From the NCBI GenBank assembly GCA_016735415.1, contig JAERRP010000203.1, positions 1 through 6,845 of the forward strand: a stretch of 6,845 bases of DNA, in the 5' to 3' direction. The translations under genes were made by a program, and so were the position numbers. Source of the DNA: Desulfobacterales bacterium. GTDB lineage: Bacteria > Desulfobacterota > Desulfobacteria > Desulfobacterales > UBA5852. Shown piece by piece: positions 1 to 6,428 of the stretch (position 1 is its first letter; each line of letters begins with the position of its first letter). The notes beneath the pieces are model-generated. The model searched no databases and was not told the DNA's origin. It was given only the letters and a program-made list of their open reading frames with translations.

Positions 1-547
1 GTAATCGTCGATACAGCTCTATTGACACTTTACAAGCACAAATAATGACAGACATCTCCAGCACGCCTGGCCGGATAAAGACTATAGTCTGAATGCTCCC
101 TAAACTGTATCATACAAAAATGTATTCATGATACATTGTAGTTCATATTGCTGAACTAAGGCCAGACTTAATTGATTTGTTGTTTCTCTGATCTTTCCCA
201 TTTCAGAGGATTGAGAGGAATAAAAATAAAAGAAAAAACTGGCAAAATATTGCATGAAAATGTAAAACGTTTAGAAAAACTACCTATTTTTAAAAAAAAA
301 TCTGTTTCCCAGATTTGTCCCAGCTTTTTTAATGATCAATGTATTGGAAGATCTGAGAAACAACAAATTTGTTGAGTCTAGCCTAAGCATGCCAAACTGG
401 TGTCTGACTTCTACACCACATACTTAATAACCTTGCCTATAGCCTGCTTAACCAATTATGTTGTTTGAAGTAAAAACGCCCATAAGTGGCCTCTGATTTA
501 TGATTTGCATGTTTGGAAGTGACGCCACCTGATTGGCTCTCACTGTT

Positions 548-614
548 TAGTGCAAATTGGCTTGTGTTTAGTTTGCTGTGTAGTGCAAATTGGCCTATGT
601 TTTAGTTTGATGTG
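548..614. repeat. Tandem duplication, 33/34-base unit
   Basis: Two adjacent copies, 548-580 and 581-614, share the start TAGTGCAAATTGG and the core TTTAGTTTG. They differ by a few substitutions and one inserted T. Each copy carries an ATTGG motif. A third ATTGG lies just upstream at 532-536 but outside the repeat. This looks like a local duplication in the eukaryote-like part; no function can be assigned. Confidence 0.75.
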
Positions 615-738
615 CATCATGGTTTTTAAAGGAGAATGCTGACAGACAAATGAAGAAATGTCATGATTTTAATCTGAAAAATGTTGCAATTATAATTTCA
701 TGCTCCAGGTAAAAAAAAATTGACAAAATGCCAAAAAC

Positions 739-778
739 GGTCAGTGAAATTTGTGTCCAGGTCAGGGAAAGTCAGATT
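739..778. repeat. Short degenerate GTCAG repeats
   Basis: GGTCAGTGAAA at 739-749, GGTCAGGGAAA at 760-770 and AAGTCAGATT at 769-778 form a small degenerate array, followed by a T run and ATGGGAACGCTG. From memory, similar 'GGTCAGGGAAA ... GGGAACCCTG' strings occur in dispersed repeats of several marine invertebrates, but I cannot verify this here. It may be the remnant of a dispersed element in the eukaryote-like part. Confidence 0.35.
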
Positions 779-1249
779 TTTTTATGGGAACGCTGATCAA
801 TGTGGGGGCTAAGGTATATATTATTGTGTCCATCTGCATCATTTGTAAACAGATAATTAACTGCTTTGAAGATTTATAATGGCATAACTGATTGTTGAAA
901 TAATAGTCCAATTAACATGATTAAAGAAAGTTGATTAAATAATGGAAAACATTTCATTCTTCGGCCATGAATAGAAAAGGAGGAAAAATGTATGCAGCGC
1001 TGACTTCTTATTCATAAACATTGCTGTATTATCTTCCAATAGCAACTGTGTTACATAAGATATTGTACTACAATATGATATTCATTCTCTAGCAGCAGCC
1101 ATATACATGTACTTGTTGAAGCACAGACTGCCACAAATCTTATGTATCATTTCTGTGGAGTCTACCATAATAGATGATAATCAAAATCAATATTTGATAC
1201 TAGCCACCGAGACCATATTGACCACACCCACTTGGCTGGCCAATTTCAT

Positions 1250-1367
1250 CCACATCTCCACTTCCTACCGTATTCATCCTAATTAGCACCCTCCCTCATA
1301 AGCACCCACATCTCCACTTCCTACCGTATTCATCCTAATTAGCATCCTCCCTCATAAGCACCCACAT
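1250..1367. repeat. 56-base tandem repeat, about 2.1 copies
   Basis: Copy one (1250-1305) and copy two (1306-1361) are identical except for one C to T change (1289 versus 1345). A partial third copy, CCACAT, follows at 1362-1367. Inside each unit are two related sub-motifs, TTAGCACCC (TTAGCATCC in copy two) and TAAGCACCC, so the unit itself looks derived from shorter repeats. The near identity points to recent duplication by slippage or unequal exchange. Such minisatellite-like DNA is common in animal genomes and rare in compact bacterial ones. Confidence 0.9.
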
Positions 1368-1487
1368 TATTTATAGGGTTGTTTCTGCTGAACATGCCAG
1401 TTTGTAACCCTTTGGAAACTTAGGACTTAAACGTTTACCAGTATCCCTGCCTGATCACTTTTTGTGTCTTATACTTGAACCCTTACT

Positions 1488-1547
1488 GGACTGGAAGGAC
1501 ATATACGTCCCTACTTGGTAAGGGACTGGAAGGACATATATATGTCC
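1488..1547. repeat. Direct repeat of a palindromic GGACATATA motif
   Basis: GGACTGGAAGGACATATA occurs at 1488-1505 and again at 1523-1540, a period of 35 bases. The second copy runs into a perfect 16-base palindrome, GGACATATATATGTCC (1532-1547). The first runs into a near-palindrome, GGACATATACGTCC (1497-1510). The function is unknown; it could be local duplication or a remnant of a dispersed element. Confidence 0.75.
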
Positions 1548-1784
1548 CACTATTGTGATGCCATGGTGGCTTCATTGTGACTTCATTTAGAGCGTCGTGA
1601 ACTTTGTGGTGCAAAAATAATTATTACATTGTGGTCAGGGAGGCATGAGCTCTTGAAGTATGGTGAATAATGAGGAGAATTGGCTACCATGACAAATAAA
1701 AGACTGATTTTTTTTTTTTTTAAAGTCCCCAAAAAGGGCTCAGTCCCTGGGACTGATAAAATTGCAAGTCCCCAGTTCCCAGTC

Positions 1785-1810
1785 TTATTATTTATAATGG
1801 TAATTCGGGC
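1785..1810. other. Junction between eukaryote-like and bacterial DNA
   Basis: Composition flips within a few tens of bases. The text up to about 1800 is AT-rich (for example TTATTATTTATAATGG at 1785-1800). From about 1805 it is GC-rich and reads as protein in the frame of the downstream CPBP-like gene, with mostly G or C in third positions. No inverted terminal repeat, target duplication, integrase or attachment-like site is visible at the switch. An EcoRV site (1811-1816) and a BamHI site (1820-1825) lie just inside the bacterial side, which may be chance. The simplest reading is an assembly, cloning or amplification chimera; real integration cannot be excluded from sequence alone. Confidence 0.65.
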
Positions 1811-1903
1811 GATATCGGCGGATCCCCGCGGGGCGTCGGGACCCAGCTGACACCGCAGGAAATCGCTCAGGCCTGCCGGGACGTTTTTCACACCCCCGGT
1901 TTA

Positions 1904-2605
1904 ATGGAGCGAACCCTTCGCTTTTTCCACGCCCTGTCCGTGGTGGCGCTCATCACCGTCACCGCTGCATTGGTCAGGCGTTACCTGCCGCGGATGTCAT
2001 GGTTCGAAAGCGCCACCGCATCCGGGCTCTATCTGCAAACCGATTTCCTTTTCTTCCTGGCCCTCACCCTGCTGGCGGCCCTGGGCCTGATGATCTATTC
2101 GCGCGGGCGCTTCTGGCGTGTCGGTCTGGCCGCCCCCATCGGCAAAACCTGGTGGTTTCTGCTCCCGGTGGTTATCGTGGCCGCGCTGGCCGGTGGCGTG
2201 GTGGTGCCCTGGGAAGAGTTAGGGACCCTGAACGTGGCCCTGCAAATCGTTTATGCGGTGATCGTCATTCCGCTGGCCACCGAACTGCTTTTCCGCGGCC
2301 TGGCCCACGGCATTCTGGCAGCGGGATCGCGTGTTCAAAGTTGCGCTAACCGGTGGTTTTTCTCCTTCCCCTCGGTGGCCGCCGCCATTATCTACGCCTT
2401 TTTCCCGGTGTTCCTGATGCTGTGGCACGACCTGATTCCGCGCCCCGGTCAAATAGCGACGGTCGTTCAGACAATCTTTGCGGCGCTGGCCCTTGGTCTC
2501 ATGGCCGGCCTGATACGCGAAAGATCCCACAGCCTTTTTCCGGGTATTCTTTTCCAGGCCGTGGCCATGCTGATCCTCATTTTCTTAACGGGCGCCCTCA
2601 CCTGA
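1904..2605 (+). CDS. CPBP/Abi-like membrane protein, probably 5'-truncated
   Basis: A 233-residue, very hydrophobic protein from the first available ATG, with about seven membrane helices (near residues 7-25, 44-66, 83-101, 111-130, 157-175, 185-205 and 211-231). The layout resembles CPBP (CAAX protease and bacteriocin-processing, Abi) intramembrane proteases. TELLFRG at 126-132 matches the motif-1 pattern EExxxR except that the first Glu is Thr. W174-H175 could be the motif-2 His, and GILFQA (214-219) sits where the last helix usually has a His. The catalytic set is therefore incomplete, and protease activity is doubtful. No Shine-Dalgarno precedes the ATG, while the same frame stays open upstream to about 1760 and reads as bacterial-style protein from about 1805 (including TPQEIAQACRDVF). 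I infer that the true gene started further upstream and was cut at the junction. The family call is moderate; an unrelated polytopic membrane domain is possible. Confidence 0.7.
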   Translation: MERTLRFFHALSVVALITVTAALVRRYLPRMSWFESATASGLYLQTDFLFFLALTLLAALGLMIYSRGRFWRVGLAAPIGKTWWFLLPVVIVAALAGGVVVPWEELGTLNVALQIVYAVIVIPLATELLFRGLAHGILAAGSRVQSCANRWFFSFPSVAAAIIYAFFPVFLMLWHDLIPRPGQIATVVQTIFAALALGLMAGLIRERSHSLFPGILFQAVAMLILIFLTGALT

Positions 2606-2623
2606 CCTTCCTCTTTCAAGCGC

Positions 2624-2642
2624 CGGTTTGACGTTCAAACCG
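2624..2642. terminator. Small hairpin between convergent genes
   Basis: CGGTTTGA and TCAAACCG form an 8-base-pair stem around the loop CGT. It lies 19 bases after the CPBP-like stop and about 40 bases past the stop of the convergent radical SAM gene, the right place for a shared bidirectional terminator. There is no clear T run on either side, so intrinsic termination would be weak. Confidence 0.4.
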
Positions 2643-2682
2643 CCTTTGACCCTCCGAAACATCGGGTCGCCGTCATCGCCCT

Positions 2683-3852
2683 TCAGACAAAGCGTTTCAT
2701 GATTGCATCCACGACCGTATCCACGTTCTCCGGCCGGATGCCGTAACTTTCCACGGCCTGTTCAGCCCGGCGACGCCGGCTGGGGATCTCCAGATCGGAG
2801 AAACGGGCCAGGAGTCCCAGACGGCGACCGGCCTGGAAAATGACCTGCTCCTCAGGCGGAAGGGATAGAAAAGCACGGATCACGCCCGTCATCACGGCCC
2901 GGTCTTCGGGCAGGCGTCCCTCGACCTCCTGGAAGAGATTGAGAATATGGTCACTTTTGACCATGCTGGTAATGCCGTTCAGATGCTCCAGAAAGAGCAG
3001 CACTTCTTCGGCCGTTTCCTTGTCGCTCAACTTTTTAAAACGACCCCGGTCCCGATCGTCGGCCAGATCGGTGTGGTTGGGGATGGCCAGGGTCCGCAGC
3101 CGGATGAAATCCGGATTGATCCGGTTCAGGGCCTCGGCGGTTTCCAGGGCGTGGATACGCGACAATTCCCGGCCGCCCAGGCCGGGCATGACGTATTCCG
3201 ACAGCTCCATGCCGGCGGCCTTGGCCTTGAGACCGGCCTTGATCTGGCCGGCCCTGGTGGTGCCCTTGCGCATGCGTTTCAAGACCGCATCGGCGCCCGA
3301 TTCCAGACCGATATGAATCCGGTTCAGACCGGCCGCGGCCAGGGCCTGCAGGTCGGGCAGGGCCATCCGGGCAATGGTGTGCGAACGGGCGTAGGAAGTG
3401 ACCCGCGTCACCCATGGGAACCGCCGCCGCAGGTGCTCCAGAACGGCCTTTAAATCATTCGGTTTGATCACCAGGCTGTTGGCGTCCTGGAGAAAGATGG
3501 ATTGCCGGCGGCCCGCCAACCAGTGCAGGGCCGCCTGGAAAGCGGCGTTATCGGAGGGGCGGACCGCCTCCCCGATGCGTGAAACGTCCTCCGGCGTCAG
3601 ACGCCCCCGGTCGCCGGCCGCTTCCCGAATGGCGCTCACGTAGCGATGGACCTGCTCGATATCCTCGATCACGTGGTCCAAGGGCCGCAGGGAGAAGCGG
3701 GTCCCCTTGTAAACCGGGCAGAAACGGCAGTGGTTCCAGGGGCAGTTGCGGGTCACCCGGATCAGGAGGCTTTCGGCCTCGCTGGGGGGACGGATGGGCC
3801 CCTGTTCGAAACCGTGGTAGGCTTCGGCACGCGTTCTGGACTTAGTGGTCAT
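2683..3852 (-). CDS. Radical SAM protein with CX4CX2C cluster motif
   Basis: A complete 389-residue protein. C37, C42 and C45 (NCPWNHCRFC) form a CX4CX2C motif, a variant of the usual radical SAM CX3CX2C that binds the [4Fe-4S] cluster used to cleave S-adenosylmethionine. Other family signs are FLQDANSLVI (120-129), TSYARSHTI (152-160), IHIGLESG (179-186, the strand with the SAM-contacting Glu and Gly) and YVMPGLGG (220-227). About 70 residues lie between the cysteines and the next core strand, and the last 130 or so form a helical, charged tail. There is no signal peptide or membrane segment, so it should be cytoplasmic. It resembles the uncharacterised COG1032-like proteins of anaerobes with the CPWNxCxFC signature; the substrate is unknown. 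The start is supported by AAGGG five bases upstream of ATG. It is transcribed divergently from mltG, probably alone, from the promoter at 3963-3990. Radical SAM assignment is firm; the reaction is not. Confidence 0.93.
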   Translation of the reverse strand: MTTKSRTRAEAYHGFEQGPIRPPSEAESLLIRVTRNCPWNHCRFCPVYKGTRFSLRPLDHVIEDIEQVHRYVSAIREAAGDRGRLTPEDVSRIGEAVRPSDNAAFQAALHWLAGRRQSIFLQDANSLVIKPNDLKAVLEHLRRRFPWVTRVTSYARSHTIARMALPDLQALAAAGLNRIHIGLESGADAVLKRMRKGTTRAGQIKAGLKAKAAGMELSEYVMPGLGGRELSRIHALETAEALNRINPDFIRLRTLAIPNHTDLADDRDRGRFKKLSDKETAEEVLLFLEHLNGITSMVKSDHILNLFQEVEGRLPEDRAVMTGVIRAFLSLPPEEQVIFQAGRRLGLLARFSDLEIPSRRRRAEQAVESYGIRPENVDTVVDAIMKRFV

Positions 3853-3908
3853 GGATACCCTTTCGGTTTATAGGGTTTCATTGCGGCGGGCCGTTGAGGC
3901 TTTTCCAA

Positions 3909-3961
3909 CCCCTGACCATCGGCCCGGCCATCGCCGGGAACGAACAGCCGCCTGTCAGGGG
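3909..3961. other. Nested GC-rich hairpin in the divergent control region
   Basis: CCCCTGAC (3909-3916) pairs perfectly with GTCAGGGG (3954-3961). Inside, CCCGG (3923-3927) pairs with CCGGG (3934-3938) around a six-base loop. The outer stem lies next to the predicted -10 box and start of the leftward promoter, so most of the structure would fall in the 5' leader of the radical SAM transcript. It might influence initiation, RNA stability or read-through. I do not recognise a known riboswitch in it. Confidence 0.4.
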
Positions 3962-3962
3962 A

Positions 3963-3990
3963 AATTTACCCCGATAACGGACGCTGTCAA
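3963..3990 (-). promoter_or_regulatory. Predicted sigma-70 promoter of the radical SAM gene
   Basis: On the minus strand there is a perfect TTGACA (3990-3985), a 16-base spacer and TAAATT (3968-3963), four of six matches to TATAAT. Transcription would begin near 3956, giving a leader of about 100 bases before the ATG. The position in a divergent intergenic region supports it. Confidence 0.5.
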
Positions 3991-4060
3991 CCATCCGCGC
4001 CGGGTGTCCGGGGCGGGCGCTGGATAACGCCGCCGGCAAGGCCCGTTAAGGACAATCACT

Positions 4061-4089
4061 TTGACACCTCCGGGCGTTTAACATAAAAA
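4061..4089 (+). promoter_or_regulatory. Predicted sigma-70 promoter of mltG-nagZ
   Basis: A perfect TTGACA (4061-4066) is followed by a 17-base spacer and TAAAAA (4084-4089), four of six matches to TATAAT, in a locally AT-rich stretch. Transcription would start near 4096, about 40 bases before the mltG start. It lies about 70 bases from the oppositely directed TTGACA of the radical SAM promoter. Confidence 0.5.
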
Positions 4090-4136
4090 GATAAATCTTT
4101 GAAAGTCACAATCCATCAAGTAGGAATCAAGAGGGA

Positions 4137-5162
4137 GTGGCGCCTGTTTTGAAGTTTATAAAAATCTTCGCCGTCCTCGGCCTGCTGGTCGCCGCCGGGG
4201 CCGGGCTGGCTTTTTACGATATTGCCCGCTATGCCGAACGGCCGGATGGCGTCACCACGGGCCGGCATACGGTCACCATCCATCCCGGTGAGGGCTTTCG
4301 CGCCATTACGGCACAACTGCAGGAACGGGGGTTTATTCGATCGCCGTTTAAATTCAGGCTTTACGCCCGCTTTGCCGGCTACCACACGGAACTCAAGGCC
4401 GGGGAGTACGAACTGACGGATCAGATGAGCCCCCGGCAGATCCTTGAAACCCTCAAGAGTGGTAAAGTGCGCCTCTACCGGGTCACCATCCCGGAAGGCT
4501 ACCAGCTGCGCCAGATCGCCGCGACCATTGAAAAGACCGGCTTTGGTTCCGCGCAGGATTTTCTCCGCCTGGCCACCGACCTCGAAGAGACCCGGGCGGC
4601 GGGTATCGAGGCCGAAACCCTGGAAGGCTACCTGTTCCCGGATACGTATCATTTTCCGAAGGGACTCGACCAGCGTGCGATCATCGCCGCCATGGTCAAA
4701 CGCTTTCAGGCCGAAATCACGGATGAATGGCGTGCCCGCGCCCATGAAATCGGTCTTTCCCTGCATGAGGTCGTCACCCTGGCCTCCATCATCGAAAAAG
4801 AAACCGGCGATCCGGCCGAGCGGCCCCTGATCTCATCTGTCTTCCACAACCGGCTGAAAAAAGGCATGCGCCTCGAAACCGACCCCACCGTGATCTACGG
4901 CATCAAGGATTTCAACGGCAACCTGACCCGCAAAGACTTGCGCACACCAACGCCTTACAACACCTACATCATTAAAAGCCTGCCGCCGGGTCCCATCGCC
5001 AGTCCGGGCCAGGCCGCCCTGGAAGCCGCCCTTTATCCATCCGGCACGGATTATCTCTTTTTCGTATCACGCCGGGACCGCACCCACCAGTTTTCCACCA
5101 ACTGGAAAGATCACGACCAGGCGGTTCGAAAATACCAGCTGCGCCGCCGCAAGAAAAAATAA
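4137..5162 (+). CDS. mltG: Endolytic murein transglycosylase MltG (YceG family)
   Basis: A 341-residue protein, the usual length of the family. MltG cuts nascent peptidoglycan strands at the inner membrane, leaving 1,6-anhydro-MurNAc ends, and is thought to terminate glycan elongation. An N-terminal hydrophobic segment (about 7-27) would anchor it with the body in the periplasm. Residues about 44-110 look like the LysM-like subdomain, then RVTIPEGYQLRQIA (115-128) and EGYLFPDTYHFPKG (163-176). The catalytic motif is LASIIEKET (215-223); E220 aligns with the catalytic Glu of E. coli MltG (E218). VFHNRL (235-240), MRLETDPTVIYG (244-255), TPYNTY and LPPGPIASPG complete the signature. The start is not fully certain: the GTG at 4137 has GAGGG almost touching it and AGGA (4122-4125) eleven bases upstream, while a TTG at 4149 in the same frame is better spaced from GAGGGAG. 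nagZ follows after 31 bases, suggesting an operon. Confidence 0.96.
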   Translation: MAPVLKFIKIFAVLGLLVAAGAGLAFYDIARYAERPDGVTTGRHTVTIHPGEGFRAITAQLQERGFIRSPFKFRLYARFAGYHTELKAGEYELTDQMSPRQILETLKSGKVRLYRVTIPEGYQLRQIAATIEKTGFGSAQDFLRLATDLEETRAAGIEAETLEGYLFPDTYHFPKGLDQRAIIAAMVKRFQAEITDEWRARAHEIGLSLHEVVTLASIIEKETGDPAERPLISSVFHNRLKKGMRLETDPTVIYGIKDFNGNLTRKDLRTPTPYNTYIIKSLPPGPIASPGQAALEAALYPSGTDYLFFVSRRDRTHQFSTNWKDHDQAVRKYQLRRRKKK

Positions 5163-5193
5163 TTTTATACCTTGGGAGGTTTATCAACCGGAT

Positions 5194-6201
5194 ATGGCCA
5201 CTAAGGACTTCACAGACAAACAACTGGCCGGCCAGCGCCTGATGGTCGGCTTCGAAGGCCGGCAATTCAACGACGACCTGCGCTTTCTCATCCGGGATAT
5301 GGGTGTCGGCGGGTTGATTCTTTTCAAATTGAACATCGATGCCCCTGACCAGGTGGAGCGATTGTGCGCCGACTGCCAGGCTTTCGCCGCCCGCTGCGGC
5401 CAGCCGCCGCTTTTTATCGCCGTCGACCAGGAGGGCGGCCCGGTAGCCCGGCTGAGGGCGCCGTTTACCGAGTTTCCGGGCAATCCCCACATGAAGGGAA
5501 TCGACGACGCCCGGCATTTCGGCGAGGTCACCGCCCGGGAATTAAAATCGGTGGGCATCAACATGGACATGGCCCCGGTGGTGGACGTGGCCCTGGCCGG
5601 TATGTCGGGCATTATGGCGGACCGTGTCTTCGGCTGCGACCCCGAGAAGGTCAGCGCCATGGGCAATACCGTCATCGAAGCGCTCCAGGCCCGCGGCGTC
5701 ATGGCGGTGGCCAAACATTTTCCGGGCATTGGCCGCACCGAAATCGATTCCCACCTGGACCTCCCGGTTTTCAGGGACGACCCGGCGGCCATGGCGGCCA
5801 TCGAATTCCCGCCCTTTGCGGCCGCCATGCAAATCGGCGTGGCCGCCGTCATGATTTCCCACATTCTTTACGAAAAAATCGATGCCCGGTGGCCGGCCAG
5901 CCTCTCACCGGCCATCGCCCGCGATCTGCTGCGCAGTCAATTCGGCTTCCAGGGCGTTTCGATCACCGACGACCTGGACATGGGCGCCATCAAACGCCAT
6001 TTCGACATCCGCACCGTCATCCGGCAAATCATGGCCGCCGAAATCGACATCGCCCTGATCTGCCACAAGGGACCCGACATCGAAGCCGCCTGGCATGCAA
6101 TCCGCGATTTAATCAACCAATCGGTCGCCATGCGGTCCAGAATCCTCGAATCGGTGGAACGCATCATGGCCCTCAAGGCACGCTTCCTGGAAGCGGCCTG
6201 A
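5194..6201 (+). CDS. nagZ: Family 3 beta-N-acetylglucosaminidase (NagZ type)
   Basis: A 335-residue single-domain glycoside hydrolase family 3 protein, the length expected of NagZ. NagZ removes GlcNAc from GlcNAc-1,6-anhydroMurNAc (and its peptides) during cell-wall recycling. No signal peptide is seen, so it should act in the cytoplasm. Motifs in order: GVGGLILF (37-44), DQEGGPVARL (78-87), NMDMAPVVDV (123-132), AVAKHFPG (171-178), DSH (185-187, the Asp-His acid/base pair on the mobile loop typical of NagZ) and SITDDLDMGAI (256-266), with D259 as the likely nucleophile. All catalytic residues are present. Two positions differ from the common pattern: P83 for Arg in DQEGGRV and I179 for the second His in KHFPGHG. 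GGGAGG (5174-5179) lies 14 bases before the ATG, a rather long spacing, but no better in-frame start is seen. It follows mltG by 31 bases with no promoter evident between, so the two are probably co-transcribed. Confidence 0.94.
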   Translation: MATKDFTDKQLAGQRLMVGFEGRQFNDDLRFLIRDMGVGGLILFKLNIDAPDQVERLCADCQAFAARCGQPPLFIAVDQEGGPVARLRAPFTEFPGNPHMKGIDDARHFGEVTARELKSVGINMDMAPVVDVALAGMSGIMADRVFGCDPEKVSAMGNTVIEALQARGVMAVAKHFPGIGRTEIDSHLDLPVFRDDPAAMAAIEFPPFAAAMQIGVAAVMISHILYEKIDARWPASLSPAIARDLLRSQFGFQGVSITDDLDMGAIKRHFDIRTVIRQIMAAEIDIALICHKGPDIEAAWHAIRDLINQSVAMRSRILESVERIMALKARFLEAA

Positions 6202-6266
6202 ACGGTTATTAAGCGGATCGCCCCAACCAGCCTGCCCAGGCATCGAACCGCTGAAAATTCGGCACG

Positions 6267-6428
6267 GCCTGGGGCCGAAAGATGCCGCCAACAGAACAGT
6301 GGTCCTCCAGAGGTGGTAGATTTCGGCTCCAGGCAAGGCCGCAGCCGATTGCCACCCGCAGGCGTAGCCCGGCTACGTCGAGGACGGGCATGAGGCGAGA
6401 ACGCCGCCTGGGGCTGAAAGATGCCGCC
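6267..6428. repeat. Three copies of a 23-base element in alternating orientation
   Basis: The segment at 6267-6289 (GCCTGGGGC followed by CGAAAGATGCCGCC) recurs at 6406-6428 in the same direction with one mismatch. A diverged inverted copy lies at 6312-6334. The first copy overlaps its own small hairpin, TTCGGC (6258-6263) with GCCGAA (6274-6279), just after nagZ. The pattern suggests end sequences of a repeated intergenic element, perhaps one complete element plus a solo end. From memory similar strings recur between genes in Desulfobacterota genomes; I could not check this. Confidence 0.7.

Larger units (their letters stand above)
1..1800. other. AT-rich, eukaryote-like non-coding DNA
   Basis: This stretch of about 1.8 kb has no open frame that looks like a conserved protein; the longest on either strand are short and of biased, meaningless composition. 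Seen directly: AT-rich bases, many A and T runs, a 14-T run at 1708-1721 next to AATAAA at 1695-1700, tandem duplications with periods of about 33, 35 and 56 bases, an exact octamer ATTTGCAT at 503-510, and three ATTGG (inverted CCAAT) motifs at 532-536, 556-560 and 589-593. A pyrimidine-rich tract ending in CAG at 206 resembles a 3' splice site. Such DNA is typical of animal introns or intergenic regions and quite unlike the dense GC-rich coding DNA after 1800. I cannot name the host, and no exon can be supported. Confidence 0.7.

Noticed and set aside
106..135. TGTATCAT / ATGATACA inverted repeat and the GACTATAGTC palindrome nearby
   Set aside because: Eight- and ten-base symmetric motifs in AT-rich DNA are expected by chance, and nothing around them suggests a site.
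172..375. 67-residue open frame with a splice-acceptor-like tract ending in CAG at 206
   Set aside because: The peptide is Lys/Phe-rich and matches no family I recognise, there is no bacterial ribosome binding site, and a pyrimidine tract plus CAG is common by chance. An exon cannot be supported.
1811..1825. EcoRV and BamHI sites near the junction as proof of a cloning chimera
   Set aside because: Neither site falls clearly at the composition break, and six-base sites are frequent; this is suggestive at most.
1583..1891. 102-residue minus-strand open frame
   Set aside because: It spans the composition junction and is antisense to the coding extension of the CPBP-like gene; a continuous protein across two unrelated DNAs is not credible.
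3845..4027. 60-residue plus-strand open frame between the divergent genes
   Set aside because: It overlaps the radical SAM start, both promoters and the hairpin, has low-complexity Arg/Pro/Gly composition and no clear ribosome binding site.
3850..4136. Riboswitch or tRNA in the divergent intergenic region
   Set aside because: I looked for cloverleaf, c-di-GMP, cobalamin and SAM riboswitch cores and saw none; only the simple nested hairpin is supported.
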